DNA of 11,993 nucleotides. Source: MKRK01 sp001896915. Lineage in GTDB: Bacteria > Bacillota > Clostridia > Oscillospirales > Acutalibacteraceae. A program made the position numbers and the translations under genes. Shown piece after piece: positions 5,804 to 11,993 of this stretch. Numbering within the stretch: position 1 is the first letter of the stretch; the number at the start of each line of letters is the position of its first letter. Under the pieces are notes generated by a model that was given only the letters and a program-made list of their open reading frames with translations, did not search any database and was not told the origin of the DNA. The stretch is taken from the NCBI GenBank assembly GCA_937973935.1, contig CALJJF010000078.1:1-11993 (forward strand). The letters are read 5' to 3'.

Positions 5804-7075
5804 CTATGCCTTCGGGTTTTCCATTACCCCGATGAAAACCGGGAGGCTTGTTTGGTTATCAATTATCGCATAGACAAAGGGACGGTCCAGAATGACTTCT
5901 TTGGGCGGTTTTATCATTGCGCTTTTAGCGATCATTTCCATTTTGGTAACCGCACCCGCTTTTGTTCCCTTTTCATTCACACAAATAAAGGTCTTGTGAC
6001 GCACATCAGCGATGTACAAATCCTTGTTGGACATGCTTGTGAAATTCGCATTGTCTTCATCAAAAGCTTCTGTCAATCCAATGCTGCTCAAGCTGTTGTT
6101 CAGGCTGCAGTCATATTCCGTGGTGAATTTTGGAATGGCGGTTTGCACCGTTTCGTTGGAGGCATTTTTGAACAGCGCTTGAAACGCTTCGCCGGTGAGG
6201 GACTCTATAAAATCGTCCATGCTGATATTCTGATTGGGCAGCAGCGCCGCAAACCCGAATTTATCCCCCGCATAGTTTTTCACAAACCCCTGACAATTGT
6301 CACTGGAAAGATAGCTGTATTCTGAACCGTACATAAATTTTGTTTCGATGTCTTCCCCGTCGGAACAATGGAATTTGTTCTCTCTCACAGCCTCCTTGTA
6401 GTACTTCGTTTCCCACTCTGCTTCAAAATACAGAGTATTGAAAAGATACAGCATGGTATTGGTATCTATCCCGTCAACGATACTGTCAATCTGTCCGCCG
6501 GTATTCTTTTTCACCCAGTTATTGATGTCCTTGACGGTTCTTTTGTCGTTGAAATCTGCCATATAAGCATCAGCTTTGTAATAATCCCCATCGGTCTGTA
6601 AAAATTCTTTGCTGACAGTCAACCCCTGATTTTCTCTGTACCATATGGAATTGGCAATGGTTAACCGATTTGTTTTATTGTCTGTGAGACTCTTCATCAG
6701 GCTGTAATTGTTCTTGTTCAGCTCCTCCATGCTGAGCCGGTCCTTTCCCAAAAGCCTTTTGAATTCCGCCAGGGTTTCTCCGTCTGCTCCGTTTGCCGTC
6801 ATCCCCAGAGCAAAATAAACACTGAGCGGTGACACAAGTGAGTTTTTCCCGTCCTTGATCGACTTTTTAAACAGCTCTATGGAAAAGTCCGAAACCGCAC
6901 CGATATATTCCTCACTCAACAAACCCGCATAGATCGGTTTTGGTTTGATGTCATCCAACAAATTTTCTGCTTTTACCGTCTGACTACTTTGCAATAGCAT
7001 GGTTACTGAAACAATCGATAGGATCAAAAAAATCGGCAGAACAACAAATAGCAGCTTTTTTCTTCTCATCATCAT
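5804..7075 (-). CDS. Secreted serpin (serine protease inhibitor), predicted P1-P1' Lys-Ser
   Basis: This serpin is 423 residues with its leader; the serpin fold occupies about residues 60-420. Serpins trap proteases by insertion of a cleaved reactive-centre loop. Visible family features are SPLSVYFALGMTANGADG, NTLYFEAEW, the hinge EKGTKAGAV, and DRPFVYAIID followed by FIGVMENP. The inhibitory hinge is intact: Thr at P14, and small residues at P12-P10. Counting 17 residues from the hinge Glu puts P1 at Lys (codon 5924-5926) and P1' at Ser (5921-5923), suggesting a trypsin-like target. A signal peptide (RRKK, then a hydrophobic core) may be cut after TVKA; uncleaved anchoring is possible. Three ATG codons stand in a row; AAGGAG (7079-7084) lies inside the end of the upstream serpin gene, so the second or third ATG may be used. 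Stop and start of the two genes touch, implying translational coupling. Confidence 0.93.
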   Translation of the reverse strand: MMMRRKKLLFVVLPIFLILSIVSVTMLLQSSQTVKAENLLDDIKPKPIYAGLLSEEYIGAVSDFSIELFKKSIKDGKNSLVSPLSVYFALGMTANGADGETLAEFKRLLGKDRLSMEELNKNNYSLMKSLTDNKTNRLTIANSIWYRENQGLTVSKEFLQTDGDYYKADAYMADFNDKRTVKDINNWVKKNTGGQIDSIVDGIDTNTMLYLFNTLYFEAEWETKYYKEAVRENKFHCSDGEDIETKFMYGSEYSYLSSDNCQGFVKNYAGDKFGFAALLPNQNISMDDFIESLTGEAFQALFKNASNETVQTAIPKFTTEYDCSLNNSLSSIGLTEAFDEDNANFTSMSNKDLYIADVRHKTFICVNEKGTKAGAVTKMEMIAKSAMIKPPKEVILDRPFVYAIIDNQTSLPVFIGVMENPKA

Positions 7076-8437
7076 CTACTCCTTTGACGGGTCCATCATG
7101 GTCCCCATAAATATGGGCAGGCTTGTTTTGTTGTCTATAATTGCATAAACAAAGGGACGGTCCAAAATCACTTCCTTTGGTTTATCCGTGTCCATATCAA
7201 GTCCCATTTTCCAGATTTCCATTACAGATGCTGCTCCTGCCTTGGTTCCTTTTTCGTATACATGGATACTAGTTTTATGCCGCACATCGTATAAGAACAA
7301 TTTTTCTTCCGACATGCTTCCAAAGTCCGCACTTTCATTAAATGCAGTTTTTAAGCCCAACTGTCTCAACGCACTGTTCAGATCAAAATCATATTGATAC
7401 CGGAATTTTGGCAATTTCGTAATCACCTTTTCCTCCGACTTTTTGTGAAGCAGTTCAAGAAAGGTCTTTCCCGACAAGGAGGTAATGAATTTGTCCATTG
7501 TAACCCCTTGGTTTGGCAACAAGGCAACGAAGCTGTATTTCTCACCCCGATATGGTTTCAGGAAGCCGGTACAATTCTGATTGGCGAGATACGAAGATTC
7601 CTTTCCCTTCATATATTCTGTTGTGATGTGTTTGCCGTTTGATAATGTGAATTTTGCTTGTTCCTTATCCGTTTCATAATATATTTCATCCCACTCCGCT
7701 TCAAAATACAACGTGTTGAAGAGATAACATTCTGTCAATGAGTCGATTTTATCTACTATCTTATCGATCTGTCCGTCGGTATTTGTTTTAACCCAGTTGT
7801 TGATCTCGTCTACGGTTTTCGTGGCATTGAAATCTGCTTTAAAGGCACCGGCTCCGTAATAGTCGGCGTTTGTCTGCAAAAAGTCTTTTTTAATCTCCAG
7901 CATGCCGTCATCCCGATACCACACCGAATTGGCAATGGTCAGCTTGCCTTCTTTATCATCGGTCAGGCTTTTTGAAAAGGCGCGATAATAGAGGTTTAAA
8001 TCCTTCTGCTTCAGGTTTTGGCCGCCCAACAGCTTTTCAAATTCAGCCAAGGTGGTTCCGTTTGCGCCGCCCGCTGCCATGCCCAGGGCAAGATATACGG
8101 ACACCGGCGAGATCAACGAGTTTTTCCCTTTGGTCACTGATTTTTTGAAGAGCTCCACCGAAAAATCCACTGTCGGGTTGATAAAATCTTCATCAAGCAA
8201 AACAGCTTTGCTTTGGTTTGCTTTTATGCCCGCCATCAGATTGGTCAGTTGTACTACCTTTCCCGTTGGTTTCGTCGTCGTCACGGTGGGCTGCTGTGTT
8301 GTGGTCACTGATTTTGTTGTGACTTGACCTTCCTCACCCGAAAGAGTTTGTGAATTCCTACAGGAAACCGCTCCTAACATTAAAATTACTGCAAGCGCAA
8401 TGCTTATTGTGGCTTTTCCGACTTTCAGAACAACCAT
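7076..8437 (-). CDS. Serpin lipoprotein, predicted P1-P1' Met-Gly
   Basis: This 453-residue serpin is a paralogue of the next gene, similar along its whole serpin part (SPVSVYLALGMAAGGANG, NTLYFEAEW, the DVRHKTS region, DRPFVYAIID, FMGTMMDP). The N-terminus is a lipoprotein signal ending GAVSC, with lipidated Cys26, followed by a Thr-rich stalk (about residues 40-58, mostly T, V, Q, K, P). It is therefore probably displayed on the outer face of the membrane. The hinge is EKGTKAGAAS. Counting from the hinge Glu gives P1 Met (codon 7205-7207) and P1' Gly (7202-7204), pointing to elastase- or chymotrypsin-like targets. The loop is two residues longer than in the paralogue. The start at 8437 (GGAAAGGG just upstream) gives a normal lipoprotein signal; an in-frame ATG at 8494 would add 19 residues and cannot be excluded, since both ribosome sites are poor. 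Confidence 0.92.
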   Translation of the reverse strand: MVVLKVGKATISIALAVILMLGAVSCRNSQTLSGEEGQVTTKSVTTTQQPTVTTTKPTGKVVQLTNLMAGIKANQSKAVLLDEDFINPTVDFSVELFKKSVTKGKNSLISPVSVYLALGMAAGGANGTTLAEFEKLLGGQNLKQKDLNLYYRAFSKSLTDDKEGKLTIANSVWYRDDGMLEIKKDFLQTNADYYGAGAFKADFNATKTVDEINNWVKTNTDGQIDKIVDKIDSLTECYLFNTLYFEAEWDEIYYETDKEQAKFTLSNGKHITTEYMKGKESSYLANQNCTGFLKPYRGEKYSFVALLPNQGVTMDKFITSLSGKTFLELLHKKSEEKVITKLPKFRYQYDFDLNSALRQLGLKTAFNESADFGSMSEEKLFLYDVRHKTSIHVYEKGTKAGAASVMEIWKMGLDMDTDKPKEVILDRPFVYAIIDNKTSLPIFMGTMMDPSKE

Positions 8438-8544
8438 CCCTTTCCATTTTCTCAATACAAATGTCCGTATCAATTTATATGAGAGACAATTCATTCTTCC
8501 GTTGTGTTGGTAAAAAATATAAAAAAATGAAAAACTGCAGATAT

Positions 8545-10581
8545 TTATTCTTTACACAGGTCCAGCAGCTCCCCTGTGAAGGTTGGTACAAAAAAATTGA
8601 GCTTTGCTGTTTTCAGGTTCAGCACCGTACAATCACCGGGCTTTGAGGAGATGACTACAGAACCTTTGCCGTTCTCCAGTGTAATGTGAATGTTGTATGT
8701 ATCCGCCTGATTGGGGATTCCATAGCCTCGCAGCCCGCCTCCCGTCAGTGCCTCCGGTCTGCAAGTCGGGTCATCAACCGAGACGATTCTCCGGAACGCA
8801 CTCAGTCTGCTGAAATTCATCTGAAAGCTACTGTCATACTCAATGCTTACGTCCGCTGTGATATGGTCCAGGTTGGTACTGGTGACAAGAATCTCTGCTG
8901 AATATTCGTTGATTTTCTTGATGTTTATCGTATAACCGGCTTCTATGGTATTGCGAAAGCCGTATTTCTCCCAAAGGATGTTATAATCGGTGGAGGCAAC
9001 AGGAACATAATTTGCGAACAGCTCTCTATAGAAAAACCAATTGGCACGCTTTACCCAACCTTCATAATTGCTGATATCGTTGCGAATGGTAGCAACATAC
9101 CCATAATTACCCTTCTGAAAACAGTCCAGATACTCCTGCCGCTGCTTGTCACCCAGCACATGGATGATATAGTCGGTTCCGCTGGGCTGGTATTGACCGG
9201 TGATGGCTTCATAGGCTGAGGCATAAGTGGAGAAGATTTCACCGCCACCCAGCAGCTCTACCTCCTTTTTCAAGCCTTCCGCATAGTGGGTGTAGCCCCG
9301 CAGCCCGGCAACGTAGGATGTACTGGGCTGGGTGTTTCGTCTGTAATTCTTCATTGTGTCATATCCGGTATAGGACGAATACAGGAGCAGCACACATAAA
9401 AACAATGTAAAAACACCCTGTGTCACGATCCGAAAACGGGTCGCCCGAAGCAAGAATTCCAGAAGCTTCATCAGGTTTGCCAGCAATATTACAAAAATAC
9501 ATAGTCTCAATGCTTCAAAGGCAAATCCGCCGGATCCATATATGTAGATAAGAGAGGCAAGAAAGCTTGTGAAGAGTATAAAAAAAGCCAGTATAGAATT
9601 GTTGTCATGTTTATCAATCGCCAGCCTGACGAGAAATTCTATGGTCAGAATTGCAAATAGAATAAAACTAAGCCTGTAATCACTGTTGGCCCATATGTCG
9701 CTCAGTTTTAACAGCTTTGTGTCGCCGTAATACCAGAACTGATCGTCCGACACACCCTTTGTAAATGTAAAATAAGATAAAATATGCCCACGGGTGACGA
9801 CCAGAAGACTGAACAGAAATCCTGCCATCGTGCCGGCAAGGAACAACAGCATCGAAAAAAAGGCGGTTTTTCCTACTGCCTTACTGTTTTTGGCAAGCAA
9901 AAGGGACAAGATAAAAAACGAGCTTGCCACGCAGGCAAAGCCGTAATCGTTGGACCATACAATACATGCCCCGATCACAAGACCGAAAATCGATACGGTC
10001 TTCCTTCCGGTAATCAGCATAAGAATGCTTTTGTCTGATTTTTTGATGCTCCGAAGCACAAAAAGAAAGAAAAAGGCAAGCAAAAACGGCAGAAACGCCC
10101 GATGCATCCGCATGGAATTTCCCGGCTTACAGAGATTGATAAAATCGAACGATTGCAGCAGGGAAGGTACTCGATTTAAAATATGAAAATATGCAACCGG
10201 CAGTGCAGCACCAAAGAACAGGGAAACTGTCTTGTTCCTTGATACCAGATAAGACAAAAGGGCGACCGAAGCACAAAAAATCAGATAGGTTGTGACATTG
10301 GTGATAAGCAGACTGGCGGTGAAATTATTGAAAAATGCCAAAAATGGCACATTGGTCACCAAAATACCTACTCCCAAATAATTGGCAAAATCCTGATAGG
10401 GGATTTGACCTCCGAGGACGCGCCGAAACGCATTGTAATTTTGAAAATCTCCGTTGATTGGCTTGAAATCCGAAGTGTAAATCCGCTGCCATGCATAGGC
10501 GGCAGCAGCGAGGAGAATACAGATCAAAAACAAAGCAAAGGGTAGCCGAGGTGAACAGATTATTTTTTTGATTTTATTCAT
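8545..10581 (-). CDS. Polytopic membrane protein, GT-C-type glycosyltransferase-like
   Basis: This 678-residue protein has roughly ten or more hydrophobic helices in residues 13-410, followed by a soluble, probably extracytoplasmic C-terminal domain (about 412-678). After the first helix comes a loop reading FKPINGDFQNYNAF and then GGQIPYQDF. An acidic residue (here Asp45) in the first outer loop, with a Gly-x-x-PY-x-D motif, is typical of GT-C transferases that use polyprenyl-phosphate sugars (ArnT/PMT-like). The acceptor is unknown. The C-terminal beta-rich part (VSIEYDSSFQMNF and on) does not match a domain I recognise. ATG at 10581 is chosen because AGAAGG lies about 7 nt upstream; an upstream in-frame ATG at 10653 would overlap the regulator gene. 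The gene sits 46 bp after the regulator and about 107 bp before the lipoprotein serpin, with no terminator seen between, so an operon is likely. Confidence 0.68.
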   Translation of the reverse strand: MNKIKKIICSPRLPFALFLICILLAAAAYAWQRIYTSDFKPINGDFQNYNAFRRVLGGQIPYQDFANYLGVGILVTNVPFLAFFNNFTASLLITNVTTYLIFCASVALLSYLVSRNKTVSLFFGAALPVAYFHILNRVPSLLQSFDFINLCKPGNSMRMHRAFLPFLLAFFFLFVLRSIKKSDKSILMLITGRKTVSIFGLVIGACIVWSNDYGFACVASSFFILSLLLAKNSKAVGKTAFFSMLLFLAGTMAGFLFSLLVVTRGHILSYFTFTKGVSDDQFWYYGDTKLLKLSDIWANSDYRLSFILFAILTIEFLVRLAIDKHDNNSILAFFILFTSFLASLIYIYGSGGFAFEALRLCIFVILLANLMKLLEFLLRATRFRIVTQGVFTLFLCVLLLYSSYTGYDTMKNYRRNTQPSTSYVAGLRGYTHYAEGLKKEVELLGGGEIFSTYASAYEAITGQYQPSGTDYIIHVLGDKQRQEYLDCFQKGNYGYVATIRNDISNYEGWVKRANWFFYRELFANYVPVASTDYNILWEKYGFRNTIEAGYTINIKKINEYSAEILVTSTNLDHITADVSIEYDSSFQMNFSRLSAFRRIVSVDDPTCRPEALTGGGLRGYGIPNQADTYNIHITLENGKGSVVISSKPGDCTVLNLKTAKLNFFVPTFTGELLDLCKE

Positions 10582-10627
10582 TGTAAACCTTCTTATATCG
10601 GCATTTTGACGAACATTCTTATATATT

Positions 10628-11425
10628 TTACCTTGTCGAATCCTGTAAGTCAACGGATTCCTGTCTGTCTTTCTTCTGATATTTCAGCGGTGTCTGACCG
10701 GTGATACCCTTAAACACCTTGATAAAATAGCTGACATTCTCAAAACCCACCTGAAGGGCAGTGTTGGTGATATCCACGCTCCCTGTTTTCAAGATCTCCT
10801 TTGCTTTGCTTATTCTGATTTCGTTCAAGAATTTTTGGGGGGTGTTATCGGTATACTGCTTGAAAACCCTGATGAAATGATATTTACTGAAACGTGCTTT
10901 TCTTGCCATATCCTCCAGAGTGATGGCTTCAAAATAATTTTCTTCCATATAGGTCAGTACCCTTTTCATATTTTGATTTGCCGCCGGAGAGTTGACTAGG
11001 GGTTTCACCTTATCCTCCGTTTGCAGATGATAAAACAACTGATAAATCATGCCTTTCACCGCCAAATATGAATTTTTTTGTGTTTGATAGGTTTCAAAAA
11101 TCCGGACAATAAGGCTGTTGTCATCCTGCAAATTTATATAATGCTCCTGCACGTCGGACAGCTTACACACCAACGCAGATAACCTGCATCCCGAGCTTTC
11201 GAAAGAAGCCACAGTATGAAGCTCGCCGGGGTTGACAATGGCCACCGAGCCTTCGGGCATCACATAGGATTGATTTTCGATCTTTAAGATGGCAGTATTT
11301 TTATGAAAATACAACAGCTCATATTCATCATGCCAGTGGCAGGGGAAAATCGTCCCTTTGCTGTCATGATGATACAGCGATATTGGACCATGGTCAGTCC
11401 GCTCTTTGTACACCCGTTCTCTCAT
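10628..11425 (-). CDS. AraC-family transcriptional regulator with N-terminal cupin
   Basis: This 265-residue regulator has an N-terminal cupin-like sensor (about residues 15-95: FPCHWHDEYELLYF, then MPEGSVAIVNPGELHTV) and a C-terminal double helix-turn-helix of the AraC/XylS type (about 153-255: ITLEDMARKARFSKYHFIRVFK, split here as ITLEDMARKA and FSKYHFIRVFK, then ALQVGFENVSYFIKVFK and GQTPLKYQ). Regulators of this shape usually sense a sugar or related small molecule. It is divergent from xylA, so xylose-linked control is a fair inference, and it leads the serpin operon, which it may also control. ATG at 11425 is preferred because AAGGAGG stands 7 nt upstream; an in-frame ATG at 11500 would have no such site and would run into the intergenic repeats. 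Confidence 0.92.
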   Translation of the reverse strand: MRERVYKERTDHGPISLYHHDSKGTIFPCHWHDEYELLYFHKNTAILKIENQSYVMPEGSVAIVNPGELHTVASFESSGCRLSALVCKLSDVQEHYINLQDDNSLIVRIFETYQTQKNSYLAVKGMIYQLFYHLQTEDKVKPLVNSPAANQNMKRVLTYMEENYFEAITLEDMARKARFSKYHFIRVFKQYTDNTPQKFLNEIRISKAKEILKTGSVDITNTALQVGFENVSYFIKVFKGITGQTPLKYQKKDRQESVDLQDSTR

Positions 11426-11453
11426 GCCATCCCTCCTTGTTGTTGACACCATC

Positions 11454-11511
11454 CTATCATACTTTCCCGTTAACCGCAATATTTTGCTATCATATCGCAA
11501 TTTGATGATAG
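11454..11511. repeat. CTATCAT motif, two direct copies and one inverted copy: candidate operators
   Basis: CTATCAT occurs at 11454-11460 and 11487-11493, and its reverse complement ATGATAG at 11505-11511. The direct copies are 33 bp apart (about three helical turns). The inverted copy overlaps the predicted xylA -35 box. AraC-family proteins often bind spaced half-sites in such divergent regions. The function is inferred. Confidence 0.4.
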
Positions 11512-11537
11512 AAAAGAACTGATTTTGAAAATATAAT
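11509..11537 (+). promoter_or_regulatory. Candidate xylA promoter
   Basis: A perfect TATAAT (11532-11537) is preceded at 17 bp by TAGAAA (11509-11514), a 4-of-6 match to the -35 consensus. A weak -35 is what one expects for an activator-dependent promoter. The leader to the xylA ribosome site would be short. Confidence 0.55.
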
Positions 11538-11568
11538 TGTATCAGAATGAATCATCGGAGGTTATGAT

Positions 11569-11993
11569 ATGGAATTTTTTAAAAAGATCGGGAACGTTGA
11601 ATATGAGGGGACACAAACCAAAAATCCGCTGGCTTTTCGGTTTTACAATCCGGAGGAGGTAATCGCAGGTAAGACCATGCGGGAACAGCTTCGCTTTGCC
11701 GCCAGCTATTGGCATACCTTCTGCGGCGACGGTTCGGATCTGTTCGGCAGGGGTACCGCAGACAAATGCTTCGGGGGCAAGTCTGAAATGGACATTGCCA
11801 TCAATAAGGCACATGCCGCCTTCGAGCTGATGAATAAGCTGGGAATTGACTATTTCTGTTTTCACGACAGGGATATTGCACCGGAAGGAAAGACCCTCTC
11901 CGAAAGCAATGCACGTCTGGATGAAATCAAAAGCATCCTCAAGGATCTGATGAAGGAGCACAACAAAAAGCTCTTATGGGGTACTGCCAATTG
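11569..11993 (+). CDS. xylA: Xylose isomerase, N-terminal part (3' end outside window)
   Basis: The first 141 residues of xylose isomerase, which converts D-xylose to D-xylulose in the cytoplasm with two divalent metal ions, are present and open to the right edge. Recognisable stretches are NPLAFRFYNPEEVIAGK, LRFAASYWHTFCGDG, FCFHDRDIAPEG and KLLWGTAN. His99 and Asp102 correspond to the catalytic His/Asp pair (His101/Asp104 in the E. coli enzyme). It belongs to the longer class II type, judging by the N-terminal extension and GKTMREQLRFA. The start has GGAGG (11557-11561) with 7-nt spacing. It is divergent from the AraC-type regulator, its likely regulator. It is truncated by the window, not broken. 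Confidence 0.96.
   Translation, partial: MEFFKKIGNVEYEGTQTKNPLAFRFYNPEEVIAGKTMREQLRFAASYWHTFCGDGSDLFGRGTADKCFGGKSEMDIAINKAHAAFELMNKLGIDYFCFHDRDIAPEGKTLSESNARLDEIKSILKDLMKEHNKKLLWGTAN

Noticed and set aside
5795..6325. A 176-codon open frame on the plus strand antisense to the secreted serpin
   Set aside because: It starts inside the shared terminator and covers serpin coding sequence; no domain is recognisable.
10628..10653. Overlap of the membrane-protein gene with the regulator gene through an ATG at 10653
   Set aside because: The ATG at 10581 has a proper ribosome site and starts right before the first membrane helix; the upstream extension looks non-coding.
11426..11568. A catabolite-response element near xylA
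   Set aside because: No stretch matches the CcpA-site consensus well enough on either strand to report.
11542..11961. A 139-codon open frame on the minus strand opposite xylA
   Set aside because: The plus strand encodes an unmistakable xylose isomerase N-terminus with a good ribosome site; the antisense frame has no recognisable domain and is a shadow.

Overview
The window looks like chromosome of a low-to-mid GC, spore-forming clostridium, plausibly of the Oscillospiraceae/Ruminococcaceae kind. The evidence is a YpeB spore-germination protein, strong AGGAGG-type ribosome sites, a dockerin-bearing secreted esterase-like enzyme, xylose isomerase, and secreted serpins. This placement is an inference from gene content; no rRNA is present. 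No insertion sequence, CRISPR array or integrase is visible, and no stretch over 300 bases lacks a gene.

Layout, left to right. (1) Bases 2-614: the 3' end of an ammonium transporter gene (amtB) followed by a P-II signalling protein, closed by a strong hairpin terminator. (2) Bases 769-2326: a compact, self-contained two-gene lysis cassette (Amidase_2 endolysin with FN3 and SH3-like parts, then an LLH-type holin), with its own promoter and terminator but no other phage gene nearby. (3) Bases 2359-4107: an extended -10 promoter, a leader that can fold, and a secreted dockerin + SGNH hydrolase. (4) Bases 4166-5530, minus strand: ypeB, convergent with the hydrolase and sharing a bidirectional terminator with it; no sleB stands next to it. 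(5) Bases 5641-5796: a tRNA-Arg(CCG) with a near-consensus promoter and a terminator that also serves the minus strand. (6) Bases 5804-11425, minus strand: a probable four-gene operon read araC-type regulator, GT-C-like membrane glycosyltransferase, lipoprotein serpin, secreted serpin. (7) Base 11569 to the end: the start of xylA, divergent from the regulator across 143 bp that carries a 7-bp motif three times.

The most interesting unit is the minus-strand operon. Two tandem serpin paralogues keep the inhibitory hinge but have different reactive loops (predicted P1 Lys in one, Met in the other) and different anchoring (cleavable signal peptide versus lipoprotein with a Thr-rich stalk). They are preceded by a membrane glycosyltransferase-like protein and an AraC regulator that probably also controls xylA. 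A reasonable inference is a surface protease-shield whose expression is tied to plant-polysaccharide (xylose) sensing, in an organism that also displays secreted dockerin enzymes. The second unusual item is the isolated endolysin-holin cassette, which may be domesticated.
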